NCBI RefSeq assembly: GCF_950295315.1 | Contig: NC_080185.1 | Coordinates: 43,375,387 to 43,439,386, forward strand | DNA length: 64,000 bases | Direction of reading: 5' to 3' | From: Erinaceus europaeus | Lineage: Eukaryota > Chordata > Mammalia > Eulipotyphla > Erinaceidae | Shown here: positions 11,916-23,613 of the stretch, one piece after another | Numbering within the stretch: position 1 is the first letter of the stretch | Layout of the letters: the number at the start of each line of letters is the position of its first letter | The notes under the pieces: generated by a model | Told to the model about the DNA's origin: nothing | The model's database searches: none | What the model saw: only the letters and a program-made list of their open reading frames with translations | Position numbers and translations under genes: made by a program

Positions 11916-12402
11916 AAAAAACCCAGCAGGCTATTTTGATCAAATAGACAAATTGAGATTCTATACAGGCATTTGAAGAACTCAGCATAGCCAAAGAGAT
12001 TTTGAAAAAGAAGGAAGTGAAGGAGCTGAAACAACCTGGTGTTAATACTTGCTGTAGTTACCAAGACAGTGTGGTTGTGGTATCAAAAGAGACAAACAAA
12101 ACAAAAAAGCAGAGTCCAAACATCGCCCACACACGCACAAGAACTGAAGTTTGACCAAGGTGTCAAGGTATGCAGTAGGGCACAAAGGAAATGTCTTCCT
12201 AAATGGAGTAGATCATAAAAAAAAAAGTGCTCATGCTCAGAAATAAAGTAGATAACCCAAACATAAAATCGGATACATGAAATACACATAAACATACAAC
12301 TCAGACTTACAGAATAAAATAGAAGACAGCATCTCCACAATCTTGAGATAAACAAAGCTTTCTTGAGCCAGACATGAAAAAAGAAACCACTGAAGTGATG
12401 GT

Positions 12403-12622
12403 TTGGGGTCTGAAGGTGGTGCACTTGGTACAGTGTAAACAGGAACATGTTCGATGATGACGTGGGTTCAAGCCCCCTTTCCCCACCTGCATGGGGGGAA
12501 AGCTTCACAAGCAGTGGAGCAGTACTGCGGGCATCTTTTTTTTTTTTCTCTATGTCCCTCTCTTTCTCACTGTCTCACCTCTATCAGAAAGCAAAATAAT
12601 AATTAAAAAAACCCACTCTGGT
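12403..12622 (+). repeat. SINE-B
   Basis: 'tttggggtctgaaggtggtg', 'gtgggttcaagcccccttt', pyrimidine block and 'gtggcaaaaaaag'. Confidence 0.65.
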
Positions 12623-13144
12623 GGCAAAAAAAGAAAAGAGGCCTTCATCAAAACCAAAACCTTCTGCTCAATAAAACTTCCGTTGAAAGCATGAAAGTCC
12701 AAAACCAATGAATAAATCTGTAGCACTCATCTCAACAAAAGATTGAGACCCAGAATATTAAAAGAATTCACACAAAACAGTAAGAATGTGCACAATGTAA
12801 TTACTAAACAGTATTGGCAAAAAGCTCAACAACCATTTCACACAATATGATTTATGAAAAAAAATAGCATATGGAAAAATGTTCAGCACTACAACTAATC
12901 ATTAGGGAAATGCAAATACAAAATACAATGAGGTACTAAGGCATGCCTAGTAAAATGGCAAATGTTAAGGAAAAAAAAAAAACATGGTCCAATCACTCTG
13001 AAAAGCTCTTTGGCATTTTCTTATGTAGTTAGTATGCAATTTCCCTAGGATTCAGAAATTTAATGCCTATGTACTTGCCGTGAAAAATGAAATAGCAGAT
13101 CCACACAAGGTCAAAGATAAGATGTTGAAAATAGCCTTATTCAC

Positions 13145-13145
13145 A

Positions 13146-13179
<34 letters not shown>

Positions 13180-13187
13180 ACACACAA
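13145..13187. repeat. (CA)n microsatellite
   Basis: About 20 CA units with one 'cata' interruption. Confidence 0.95.
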
Positions 13188-13371
13188 AATACAAACAAAA
13201 CTAATATATTATGACAGAAATAAGATGGTGATGGTGGAAATGCTAGCTGAAAATGAGACAAAGGAGGGATCAGATATATTTTTGGTTTTAGAAATAAGTT
13301 ACATAAGTGTATACAACTGTCAAAGTCCAGCAAACATCACTTAAGATGTATGGGCTGTATTGTATGTTAAC

Positions 13372-13672
13372 TGCGTCTTTCTTCCTTCTTCCCTTCCTGC
13401 TTCCAGGGTTATCACTGGGCCTCAGTGCCAGCACCATGAATCCACTGCTCCTGGCAGCCATTTTTTTTTTTTGGATAGGAAAAAGACGAATTGAGAGAGG
13501 AGGGGGAGATAAAGAGGGGAAGAGAAAGACAGAAACCTGCAGACCTGCTTCACCACTCATGAAACATCCCCTTTGTAGGTGGGGAGCTGGCAGCTTGAAC
13601 CTGGATCCTTGTGCAGATCCTTTCACTTCGTACTATGTGCGCTCATCTGGGTGCACCCCTTCCAGACCCCCT
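13372..13672 (-). repeat. SINE-A/ext inserted in an L1 3' end
   Basis: 'gcttccagggttatcactgg' to 'cttccagaccccc'. 'taactgc' flanks both sides; the L1 tail continues at 13673. Confidence 0.75.
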
Positions 13673-13800
13673 CTAACTGCACCTTTAAGATATTCGCATT
13701 AGGAGTGTGAAACTATAGCCCTGAAAATCCAGAATTTTGTAAACCACTATTAAATCACTAATACAAATTTCTTTAAAATTACTATGAATCATAAAAGGAC
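13673..13800 (+). mobile_element. L1 3' end, continuation
   Basis: 'ctttaagatattcgcatta', 'aaccactattaaatcac' follow the L1 part that ends before the SINE at 13372. Confidence 0.55.
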
Positions 13801-14038
13801 TTTAAAAAAAAACAAGTTATATCTTATTATTGTTAGCTTAATACCTGTATTTGAATGCAGGTATTAAAGGGACAGTTCACATTTTCCACTTCGACAAAAC
13901 TTGCCAATCAGTGTCAGTTATTTTTCCATTGGCTAGGGATGAGGAAGGAGCCTTAGCATGTACAGAGACATATAAAATGGCATTTCAAAGAACGTAGTTC
14001 CAGTCTGTCTATATCAGCTAAAAGAATGTATACTTTCT

Positions 14039-14385
14039 GGGAGTTGGTTGGTAGTGCAGCGGGTTAAACGCACATGGCACGAAGCACAAGGACCGGCAGG
14101 AGGATCCCGTTTCAGGCCCCCGGCCTCCTACCTGTACGGGAGTCGCTTCACAAACGGTGAAGCAGGTCTGCAGGTGTCTATCTTTCTCTCCCCTTCTCTA
14201 TCTTCCCCTCCTTTCTCGATTTCTCTCTGTCCTATCCAACGACAGTAACAACAACAACAATAATAACCACAACAATGATAAAAACAATAAGGGTAACAAA
14301 AGGGAAAAAAATGGTCTCCAGGAGCGGTGGATTCATGGTGCAAGCACTGAGCCCCGGCAATAACCCTGGAGGCAAAAAAAAGGAA
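14039..14385 (+). repeat. SINE-A/ext
   Basis: 'gtagtgcagcgggttaaacg', tail 'taagggtaacaaaaggg', then the extension to 'ataaccctggaggcaaaaaa'. Imperfect TSD around 'gaatgt'. Confidence 0.8.
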
Positions 14386-14497
14386 TGTGTAATTTTTAGC
14401 TGCAGAATACAAGAGTTATAACAATTATGACTACACAGAAAATTGGTTGCACTCATGTGGAATCTAGAGAACTGATATACATGAACTTGCACAAAAA

Positions 14498-14546
<49 letters not shown>

Positions 14547-14715
14547 CCAAAACTGTTCTTAAGACTTGTGAGAACTACGGTGGTTATCTTTGGGAAGTGG
14601 GAGAGTGGGGACACAGAACTTTGCTGGTGAGTATGATGTAGAACTACACCCTGTAATCCCACAATCTTGTAACCCACTATTAATCGCAAACAAAAACTGA
14701 GGGGGTGTTAAAAGA
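14386..14715 (+). mobile_element. L1 3' end with (AAAG)n
   Basis: 'atgtggaatctagagaactg', an (AAAG)n run at 14497-14544, then 'ggttatctttgggaagtgg' and 'acccactattaatcgc'. Confidence 0.55.
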
Positions 14716-14744
14716 AAATAGAGTATAGTTCTCCACTAATAAAC

Positions 14745-15605
14745 AAATTCTACTGCACTCCTTAAGGATATAAAAAAGGGGTCAATCCCCATCCAAAAAT
14801 GGGGAGAGGACATGGACAGAATATTCACCATAGAAGAGATCCAAAAGGCTGAGAAACACATGAAAAAATGTTCCAAGTCTTTGATTGTCAGCTAAATGCA
14901 AATAAACAATTCCTGTGAGAATGTCATACATCAGAAAAGGCAGCAGCAAGAAATGCTGGAGGGGTTGTGGCATCAAAGGAACCCTCCTGCACTGCTGGTG
15001 GGAATGTAAATTGGTTCACGCTCTGTGAGGAGCAGTCTGGAGAACTCTCAGAAATCTAGAAATGCCCAAAAATCCTGCAATTCCTCTCCTGAGGATATAT
15101 CCTAAGAAAGTCAACACACCTATCCAAAAAGATTTGTGTATACCTATGTTCTTAGCAGCACAGTTTATAATACCTAAGACCTGGAAGCAACCCAGGTGTC
15201 CAACAACAGATGAGTGACTGAGCAGGTTGTGGTCTATATACACAAAGGAATACTACACAGCTATTAAAAATGGTGACTTCACCGTTTTCAGCCTATCTTG
15301 GATGGAGCTTGAAGAAATCAAGTTAAGTGAAATCAATCAGAAACGGAAGGATGAATATGGGATGATCTCACTCTCAGGTAGAAGTTGAAAAACAAGATCA
15401 GAAGAGAAAACACAAGTAGAGCCTGAACTGGAGTTGGTGTATTGCACCAAAGTAAAAGACTCTGGGATGGGTAGGGGGGAGAGTACAGGTCCAAAAAGGA
15501 TGACAGAGGACCTAGTGGGGGTTGTGTTGTTATGTGGAAAACTGAGAAATGTTATGCATGTACAAACTATTCTATTTACTGTCAAATGTAAAACATTAAA
15601 AGAAA
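14745..15605 (+). mobile_element. L1 ORF2 3' end plus type 2 3' region
   Basis: 'ccatccaaaaatggggag', 'gcactgctggtgggaatg', 'tacacagctattaaaaatgg', 'gaaaaacaagatcagaag', 'gtcaaatgtaaaacatt'. Stops in all frames. Ends in a GAAA-rich tail that passes into a (GA)n run at 15620-15655. Confidence 0.8.
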
Positions 15606-15609
15606 GGAT

Positions 15610-15619
<10 letters not shown>

Positions 15620-15655
<36 letters not shown>
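15620..15655. repeat. (GA)n microsatellite
   Basis: About 17 GA units grown from an L1 tail. Confidence 0.9.
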
Positions 15656-15659
<4 letters not shown>

Positions 15660-16395
15660 CAAGTTGTCAAGTTCAGGTCATATCTATGGATAAGCTGAAG
15701 GTGCTCTTTGATAGCTAAAGATGCAACTTTGGTTGCAATGAACCAGTTCTCTCCCATCAACTTCCCCTGAATCTTTCTGCTGTTGGTTTAGAAAAAGTAG
15801 AGGCTTCTGGAAAAAAATCATGTGAACTAGCTTACCCAAGGCTCCCAAGTCAGAAATCGAACTGGGATTCAAGTTCAAGTATCTTGTTATGTTTCTGAAT
15901 AATTCATTCAGTTTTAAATGTCAGCTCTTCTAGGTTGTGGGAGCATGAGGTAACCTCACTGCCAAGCAGGTCAGTGGCGAAGGCTGTCATTGATGGAGCA
16001 CTTAGTGACTTACAGAGCGGCTTCAGATTTGTTGTGAGGGGAACAGGCTAGGAACACTATCTTTATTCTGCCGATGTTCAAACTCCATACAGAAATAGGA
16101 GGCAAGGCTCCTAGGTATCTCACTGTAGGTAAATGAACAGGAACTGACTTGAAATTTGCTTGTTATTTGTAGAGAACATCTGAGTGTCTCCCAGACACCT
16201 ATCAAGGGGAGATGAGAGGTTGTGCCTATGTGTTAAAGGCTAGACTGTGAACCTTTCAACCCCCCCCAAGAAAACACTTGACAAAAGTATTAAGTTTATT
16301 CTTGTCTATGTCTGTTTCTTAATACATCTTTAATGAATATTAATGTATAATAGCTATTATATTTGTGATGCATGTATATATACTATATAATATGT
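15656..16395. other. Intron sequence, nothing recognised
   Basis: No repeat of the families named here and no exon-like frame with splice borders. The last 80 bases are very AT-rich. Confidence 0.45.
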
Positions 16396-16668
16396 ATTTT
16401 TCCTTTTTTAGATTTTTATTTATAAAAAGGAAACACTGACAAAAACCATAGGATAAGAGGGGTACAACTCCATACAGTTCCCACCACCAGAACTCCGGAT
16501 CCCATCCCCTCCCCTGAGAGCTTTCCTATTCTTTATCCCTCTGGGAGTATGGACCCAGGGTTATTATAGGGTGCAGAAGGTAGAAGGTCTGGCTTCTGTA
16601 ATTGCTTCTCTGCTGAACATAGGCCTACTAACTATCTACAAAACGGAGACCCCCCAAATCTTCATCTG

Positions 16669-16670
<2 letters not shown>
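16396..16670 (-). mobile_element. L1 type 1 3' end with inverted 5' part
   Basis: Reversed L1 tail 'aaaaaggaaacactgac' up to 'gcttctctgctgaacat' (16626), then a sense piece 'aggcctactaactatctac' to 'aaatcttcatctgta'. The change of direction with loss of the sequence between is the mark of twin priming. Confidence 0.75.

Positions 16671-16723
<53 letters not shown>
16671..16723. repeat. (TA)n microsatellite
   Basis: About 26 uninterrupted TA units at the outer end of the inverted L1 part. Confidence 0.97.
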
Positions 16724-16724
<1 letters not shown>

Positions 16725-17604
16725 CTACCCCTTCAATTTTGCTTTTCTCCTTCCTTCCCTGCTTGTCTTTCAGTCTTTAACTATGGACTACTTAACAGTT
16801 CAGTCCTTCCCTTGCTGCTCTTCCCACAGAATCTCTCATCCTCATCTTACTTTGGCGTTCACATAGATAGGACTTTTGGAGGTAGATTTCTAATCCTCTT
16901 TACATTCAGTTCTGAATTTCCAGTGACGTGAAGGGTGTTTCTTCCGTTCCCCTCTTCTCTCCTCCATTCCCTGTCTATCTCCCTCCAGTACATCTTTCAT
17001 TTCAGCTCCAAATGGATTTTCCTTCTGCCTTGCTTTAGTCTGATCTCTAGTCTGCTCGGAAACCTCTTGACAGCAACTCAACATTCTGTCAAATAGACAT
17101 CCCAGGGGTGACAAGATCTGGCCTCCGAGCTACTATTCTCTTTGTGGAACTACTGGCTCAGCCGAGAGGACCCATGTGCTGTGTTCCAGACATGCCTCCT
17201 ACCTTCCCATCTTTTGACCTTTGTCCCTGATCGTCTTCCCCCTTTAGCACATCTTCACAGTGTCCACATTCATTCAATGAGCTTGAACAATACCTCCCTT
17301 ACTCTATCTCAGCTCAAAGATGTCTCTCACCTTTGACTTTGCAAGGATCACACTGCCTATATTATTCTAGTGGCATCATTTCGCAGTGATTCTCCCTTTC
17401 TTGAGCAGAATAACTTTCAGGCCAGGGACACTGGAAGTCAGTGACCAGTCATATTGAGTTACTGTCCAACTCTTACAATGCCAAGTTCAGATACTTGTTC
17501 ATAAGTCTGCGTTTCCATAAATATATATTCACTGGCAAGCAAGTGATGTTTTCTAGTCATATGAAGTTCACAGCAGAAGTCTTCCATTTGAAAAGTATTT
17601 TTTA
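16724..17604. other. Intron sequence, possibly an ancient L2-like repeat
   Basis: Pyrimidine-rich but of mixed composition. 16900-17460 has the texture of a decayed L2-type element; not confirmed. No exon of the gene is missing here, because the flanking exons join in frame with the one at 20222-20328. Confidence 0.35.
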
Positions 17605-17616
17605 AAGTGTGCTCTG

Positions 17617-17935
17617 GGGCTGGCAAGATATCTCCCTTGTATAATACATTGGTTTGCCCTGTCTGCAATCTGGGTTCATGTCTGCACCCCGCCACACTGA
17701 AGGAAGCTTTGGTGCTGTGTTTGGGCTCTCTCTGTCTCTCTCTGTCTCTCTCTGTCTCTCTCTCCCTCTGTCTCTCTCACACTGAAGGAAGCTTTGGTGC
17801 TGTGTTCGGGCTCTCTCTGTCTCTCTCTCTCCCTCTCCCTCTCCCTCTCTCACATTGAAGGAAGATTTGGTGCTGTGTTCGGGCTTTCTCTCTCTCTCTA
17901 AAATAAAACTAAAAATAAATAAATAGCTAAAAATT
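17617..17935 (+). repeat. SINE-E with triplicated 3' part
   Basis: Head 'ggggctggcaagatatctcc'. The segment starting 'cactgaaggaag' and running through 'tttggtgctgtgtt' into CTCTGT repeats occurs three times (from about 17696, 17780 and 17853). Confidence 0.8.
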
Positions 17936-17961
17936 TGGGAGATATTTTAAAAGCCCCTGTG

Positions 17962-18102
17962 CTGCCCCGGATGTGGCAAAGTGGATAAAGTGTTGGGTTT
18001 TGCTTAAGCATGAGATCCCAGGTTTAATTCCTGGCACTAATTATGGTGAAGCCAGGCTATCTCTATCTCACTAATTGATAAATCTATTTTTTAAAAATAT
18101 AC
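17962..18102 (+). repeat. SINE-C
   Basis: 'gatgtggcaaagtggataaa', 'gatcccaggtttaattcc', 'tctcactaattgataaa'. Confidence 0.7.
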
Positions 18103-18107
18103 TCTGC

Positions 18108-18466
18108 TGGGCTAGGGAGACAGCATAAAGACTTTCATACCAGGGCTGGGTGGTGGTGCACCTGGTTAAGCGCACAGGTTATAGTGCACACGGACCCAGG
18201 TCCGAGCCCCCGTCTACACCTGCATGGGGAAGGCTTCACAAGTGGTGAAGCAGGGCTGCAGGTGTCTCTCAATCTCTCTCCTTTCTCTCTTGATTTCTGG
18301 CTGTCTCTATCCAATAAATAAAAATAAAAAATTTTGAAAAAGACTTTCATACCTGAAGCTCTGAGGCACCACGTTCAATCCCCGGCACCCCCATAAGCCA
18401 GAGCTGAGCAGTGTTCTGGCATTGCTGTCTCTCTTATTTCTCTGTATCTCTATTTAAATAAATACT
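18108..18466 (+). repeat. SINE-D split by a SINE-B
   Basis: Left part 18108-18141, right part 18340-18466 ('ttcaatccccggcacc', 'agccagagctgagcagtg'). Confidence 0.85.
18142..18339 (+). repeat. SINE-B with perfect TSD
   Basis: 14-bp TSD 'aagactttcatacc' at 18128-18141 and 18340-18353. Body from 'gctgggtggtggtgcacctg' to 'tctatccaataaataaa'. Confidence 0.92.
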
Positions 18467-18472
18467 TTTTTG

Positions 18473-18681
18473 TTTCTTTCTTCCCTTGTTATTGGATAGA
18501 GACAGAGAGAAATTGAGAAGGGAGGTGGAGACAGAGAGGGAAAGAGACAGAGAGAAACCTGCAGCTCTGCTTCACCACTCATGAAGCTTCTCCTCTGCAG
18601 GTGGGAACCAGGGGCTTGAACCTGGGTCCTTGTGCACTGTGATGTGTGTGCTTAACCAGGTGCGCCACCGCCTGCCCCCAG
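18473..18681 (-). repeat. SINE-B with perfect TSD
   Basis: 18-bp TSD 'taaataaatacttttttg' at 18455-18472 and 18682-18699, in the tail of the SINE-D on its left. Confidence 0.92.
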
Positions 18682-18861
18682 TAAATAAATACTTTTTTGA
18701 AAGAGCTTCTTCATTAAAAACAAAAAACTGCACAATGTGTGCTAAAACTTGAGTCTACAGGTAGCGGCTGAGTGCTTGAAACATGACCAGTGCAATTGAG
18801 AAAAATGAATTTTAATACTGAATGTAATCTTGACTAATTTGGATTTAAATGAAACAGCTAG

Positions 18862-18995
18862 GGACACACCTGGTTGAGTACACACACTAGTGTGTGTGAG
18901 GATCTGGGTTCACACACTTGTTCCTCGCCTGCAAGAGAGGGGCGCAATATCAGGAGCTGAAAGGCAGGTCTGTAGGCATTTGTTTTCTTTCTCCT
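18862..18995 (+). repeat. SINE-B fragment
   Basis: 'gacacacctggttgagtaca' to 'ggcaggtctgtaggcat'. The 3' part is replaced by the reversed SINE-C that follows. Confidence 0.6.
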
Positions 18996-19165
18996 TTTTT
19001 AAAAAGATTTTATTTACTTATTTATTTACTTATGAGAAATATAAGAGGAGAGAGAGGGAGAGAGAAAGAGAGAGAACGAACCAGACATCACTCTGGTACA
19101 TGTGCTGGCAGGGATCGAAAATAGGACCTCATGCTTGACAGTCACAACAGTTTGCGGCGACCCAC
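18996..19165 (-). repeat. SINE-C
   Basis: 'atttatttacttatgag', 'ccagacatcactctggtac', 'gacctcatgcttgacag'. Confidence 0.75.
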
Positions 19166-19194
19166 AACAGCAAGTAAAAAGACCTAAAAAAAAA

Positions 19195-19885
19195 AAAAGT
19201 CACCATAAAATGATACTTATATACTTTTCCCATATCTGGGAGCTACTTTCCTCTCTGATCCACCTTTCTAGTCCTATTTCCAACTCTGACACCATCTCCC
19301 CAGACAATACCTTTGGTCCACCTGCATGTTAGCTGTCAGCCTCAGGCAAAAATTAATAAAGTCCTAGGGCCCTTGGAATATACCTAAAATAGACCTACTA
19401 GACTTTTCCAAAATGGAGACCCCCAAAACTCATCTTCTATATTCTTGGCTTTAGGCTCCTGATTATTAAACAATTTGTTCTGCTTTATATCTTAATGCTT
19501 TTTCAGCCACCAAGTTGCAGATGCTGCCATGATGCCAACCTGACTTCCCTGGACAGAGGACCTCACCAATGTGTCCTGGACCCCCACCTCTCCAGAGCCC
19601 TGCCCCACTAGGGAAAGATAGGGATAGGCTGGGAGTTTGGATCGACCTGCCAATGTCCATGCCCAGCAGAGAAGCAATTACAGAAGCCAGACCTTCCACC
19701 TTCTGCATCCCATAATGACCCTGGCTGGGTCCATGCTTTCAGAGGGATAAAAGAATAGGTAAGCTTTCAAGGGAGGGGATAGGATACAGAACTCTGGTGA
19801 TGGAAACTATGTGGAATTGTACCTCTCTTATCCTATGGTCTTGTCGATATCTCTTATTAAATAAATGAATTAATAACAATAAAAA
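19195..19885 (+). mobile_element. L1 type 1 3' region
   Basis: 'cccatatctgggagctact', 'ccctggacagaggacctca', 'gaattgtacctctcttatcc', 'cttattaaataaatgaa'. Confidence 0.8.
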
Positions 19886-20119
19886 AAACATTGACTCTGC
19901 CTAGCTGATATATTGTCAACTATCCTATTTTTTATGGATATTTGGCCAAAGTTTCCCTGACTTCTTCAACCCCCATCTCGTCACTGGAATGGTGGGTAGA
20001 GAATGAGAAATGTACTTCTAAAACCAGACAGGAGAAACAGTTGCAGAGATGGGGCCTCACATTCCAAACAAGGACCTCTTCTCCCTGCGCAGTTTTAATG
20101 CTCTAGTTCATCACCCTTA

Positions 20120-20356
<237 letters not shown>

Positions 20357-20435
20357 TTAATTTCTAAAGAAAGAAAAAAACTGCTTGTAGGTAACAGTCC
20401 TACAAAGAGTAGTTACTTTTAATATATGCACATAC

Positions 20436-20640
20436 ATTATTTATTTATTGAGTAGAGACAGAGAGGAAAGGAGATAGAATCTAGAGGAAAGGAGATAGAA
20501 AAGGAGAGAGAAAGAGAAATACCTGCAACACTGCTTCACTACCAACCCCTGCAGGTAGGGACCATGGGCTTGAATGTGGGTCCTTGTGCACTCTAATATA
20601 TGCACTCTGCACTCAACCAGATATACCACCATCTGGCCCC
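20436..20640 (-). repeat. SINE-B
   Basis: 'atttattgagtagagacaga', 'tgcaacactgcttcac', head ending 'accaccatctggcccc'. Confidence 0.75.
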
Positions 20641-20657
20641 TGAGAATGGTTACTTTT

Positions 20658-20970
20658 TTTTTTTTGTCTCCAGGGTTATAGCTGGGGCTCAGTGCCTGCA
20701 CTGCTCCTGGAGGCCATCTTCCTTCTATTGTTGTTTTTTGTTGCTATTACTGTTACTGCTGTTGTTTGTTGTTGGATAGGACAGAGAGAAATCGAGAGAG
20801 AAGGGGAAACCAGAGAGGGCGAGAGAAAGACAGATACCGCAGACCTGCTTCACTGCTTGTGAAGCGACCCCCCTGTAGGTGGGGAGCTGGGTACTCAAAA
20901 TTCGGAGCCTTGCACCTGTCCTTGCACTTCACACTATGTGCTTAACCTGGAGTGCCACTGTCCAGCCCTG
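20658..20970 (-). repeat. SINE-A/ext with perfect TSD
   Basis: 16-bp TSD 'gagaatggttactttt' at 20642-20657 and 20971-20986. The body starts with 'tctccagggttatagctgg'. Confidence 0.9.
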
Positions 20971-20986
20971 GAGAATGGTTACTTTT

Positions 20987-21740
20987 TAAACATATTTTTG
21001 ATGGCCCAAGTCATGAAGTGTAATTTCCAGTTATAAAAATTTCCACCTATTACACCAACCTTTTGCTCCCAAAAGAATGAGCTCAAGTGTTTCACAAGGA
21101 AGTTTCACCATCAATCAACGAGTAAGATTCACCTTCCATAGTCAGGATAGTAACTACTTCCCCAGTGTAATCTGACAATTATGGATGTGTTTCTATGCTA
21201 TCACTCAAACAAGGAGGATGTGCACTTTTCTGGTGATTGCTGAGTGATCTTTTGTAATCATCCCCAGTTCCTGATCTCCCTGGTGAATTAGAAGAAGTGG
21301 GCCAGCCAATGGAAAGCCTAGCCTAGGACAGAAATATGATTCCCAAGGATTCCGGACTTGGAAGAGGTGGAGGGTGAGGACGTTGGGTTTCCAGTGCACA
21401 GTGGTGAAGAGGGACTTGGGTGGATGGTTGAAGTGGTGACATGAAATGCAATTGTAAAGAGCTGAGAATTGACGGAGTGTAGCATCTACGAAAGAATTAG
21501 TATGCCCAAATACATCTGCTATCTAGAGAGACTAGCTTTCCTAAGATTGAGCAATGTAACTGTTACTAGGTGGGATAGTAAAGGAACTCTTTAGCTGGAT
21601 CTCTGGAGAGAAGGGATAAAGCTCACACTGAGGGTAGCTGCATTAAGACTGTGGACCAAATTGTTCCTTATATACTCAAGCAAAAATCTAGGGAGAGAAG
21701 GCCATGTGCTTGTGCTATGAGTTCTGAGCCAAGGGGTCAT

Positions 21741-21742
<2 letters not shown>
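20987..21742. other. Intron sequence, nothing recognised
   Basis: Mixed composition. No splice-bordered frame or repeat family seen. Confidence 0.45.

Positions 21743-21802
<60 letters not shown>
21743..21802. repeat. (CA)n microsatellite
   Basis: 30 uninterrupted CA units. Confidence 0.97.
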
Positions 21803-21804
<2 letters not shown>

Positions 21805-22289
21805 ATGGCACTGCTTTAACCCCTTATCTAACTAGGCTACCATTTTGGAGTTAAGGAAAATGCAGCCTCCTCCAAACAATTTTCTAGCCAGTGGAAAGTC
21901 ACAAGTGTTGATAGAGGTTGGCTACAAGGAGACACATTACTGTTTGTTGTTCTAAAGCCTTCCTGCCGATGATGCTTAAACAATAACCTGTTCACAACCA
22001 CACATCTGGCAGTAATCTTCCTGGGGGTTAAGAGCTGGGGGTGAGAGAAGAAAGGGTGAAGAAATCAGCTCACTCATGTATTTTTGTTTTTGTCTTCTTT
22101 GCTGTTGGACTTGGCTCTTTAATGTTTTCAAAGCAAACATCGTGGAATGTTCTGTCAATATTTTCTTCTATGTATTTTATGGTTTCTGGTCTAATGTTCA
22201 AGTTGTTTTTATCCATTTGGAGTTGACTTTTGTGCATGGTGATATGTGGTGGTCCTGCTTCAATCTTCTGCACAATTTTTAAATATATT

Positions 22290-22487
22290 ATTAATTTACT
22301 GGATAGAGACAGAAATTGAGGAGGGGGGCATAGAAAGAGAGCAAGACAGAGAGACACCTGCAGCACTGCTTCACCACATGAGAAGCTTTCCCCCAACCCC
22401 TGCAGGTGGGGACCCAATCGGTGCTTGAACCCAGGGCCTTGTACATCATAGCGTGTGCTCAACCAGGTGCACCACTGCCTGGACCAA
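22290..22487 (-). repeat. SINE-B inside the L1
   Basis: Near-identical TSDs 'cttctgcacaatttt' (about 22266) and 'cttctgcacatttta' (about 22490) flank it. Confidence 0.85.
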
Positions 22488-22540
22488 TTCTTCTGCACAT
22501 TTTATCCTAATTTTCTCAACATCATTTGTTGAAAAGATTC

Positions 22541-22896
22541 TCCTGGGGCAGGGGGTGGGGTGGGTGGTAGCACACTGGATTAAGTGCACATAGTGAGAAG
22601 CACAAGGACCAGTGCAAAGATCCTGGTTCAAGCCCCTGCCTCCCCACCTGCGGGGGTTGGGGGTGTGACAACACACACCTTACAAACAGTGAAGCAGGTC
22701 TGCAGGTGTCTATCTTTCTCTCCCCCTCCTCTCTCCATTTCTCTCTGTCTTATCCAACAATAACAATAGCAGCAACAACAATAATAATAACAGCAACAAC
22801 AACAATGGAAAATGGCCTCCAGAAGCAGTGGATTCATAGTGCAGGCACTGAGCCCCAGCGATAACCCTGGAGGGGAAAAAAAACAAACAAACAGAA
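22541..22896 (+). repeat. SINE-A/ext inside the L1
   Basis: TSD 'aagattctcctg' on both sides (about 22532 and 22899). The extension ends 'ataaccctggaggggaaaa'. Confidence 0.88.
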
Positions 22897-23097
22897 ACAA
22901 GATTCTCCTGTCTCCATTTAATGTGGGCCTCCTTGTCAAAAGACAGTTGTCCATAGGTGAGGGAGCTTATTTCTGTGCTCTCAATTCTATTCCACTAGTC
23001 TGTGAGTATAGCAACTGTCCTATGGAATGCATGGTAAAGGCAGTTATGGTATATATACACAAAGGGATACTACTCAACTGTAATATATGTGTGTGTG

Positions 23098-23241
23098 TGT
23101 CTTTTTTTTTTTCCTTATTAACCAGAGCACTTCTCAGCAATGACTTATGGTGGTGCGGGGGGTGGGGGAGTGAAACTGGGACTCGGGAGCCTCAGACTTG
23201 ATAGTCTCTTTGCATAACCATTATGCTATCTAATCCTACCC
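23098..23241 (-). repeat. SINE-D
   Basis: 'gcacttctcagcaatgac' to 'agtctctttgcataacc' and 'ttatgctatctaatcc'. Confidence 0.7.
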
Positions 23242-23451
23242 GATGTCCCCTTTTCTATACCTTGGATGGAACTTGAAGGAATCTATTTAAGTGAGATAGC
23301 CTGGAGAAGAAGGATGAACCCCAGATGATCTCACTTACAGGTGAATTTAAGAAGCAAAGCAAGAAAAATGAAATACAGGGTGAAGCATGGACTGAGTTCA
23401 GTGTACTGCACTGGGTGAAAAGTAGATGGGGGGTGTTGAATATCCAGTGCA
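23242..23451 (+). mobile_element. L1 3' end, left part
   Basis: 'cttggatggaacttgaagg', 'cagatgatctcacttac'. The L1 continues at 24027-24130; the SINE-C and the LTR between interrupt it. Confidence 0.7.
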
Positions 23452-23453
23452 TG

Positions 23454-23561
23454 TGTGTTGGAGAATTATACAGATGCAGGTTTTGCCACTCCCTGCGCCC
23501 TTTTCAACCAATCCTGTCCCAACACGTCACTCCTGGTGGTTGCCCAATAAAGCCCTCCCAC

Positions 23562-23613
<52 letters not shown>

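Larger units (their letters stand above)
11920..13371 (+). mobile_element. L1 ORF2 C-terminal region and 3' end, broken
   Basis: Ordered remnants of an old sense L1: 'ccaagacagtgtggttgtgg', 'aatcattagggaaatgcaaa', 'tgaggtactaaggcatgcc', then the 3' end near 13330-13371 which resumes at 13673. A SINE-B (12403-12622) and a (CA)n run (13145-13187) interrupt it. All frames are closed by stops. Confidence 0.65.
22065..23085 (-). mobile_element. L1 ORF2 fragment, reversed, split by two SINEs
   Basis: Reversed L1 pieces at 22065-22289 ('catttggagttgacttttg'), 22489-22543 ('tttctcaacatcatttg') and 22897-23080 ('ctcaattctattccactag'). This order is typical of reversed L1 ORF2. Confidence 0.7.

Noticed and set aside
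16671..16723. (TA)n run as a replication origin or cruciform signal
   Set aside because: A simple microsatellite at an L1 end explains it.
22070..22498. 142-codon minus-strand frame
   Set aside because: Composed of a SINE-B and a reversed L1 ORF2 remnant.
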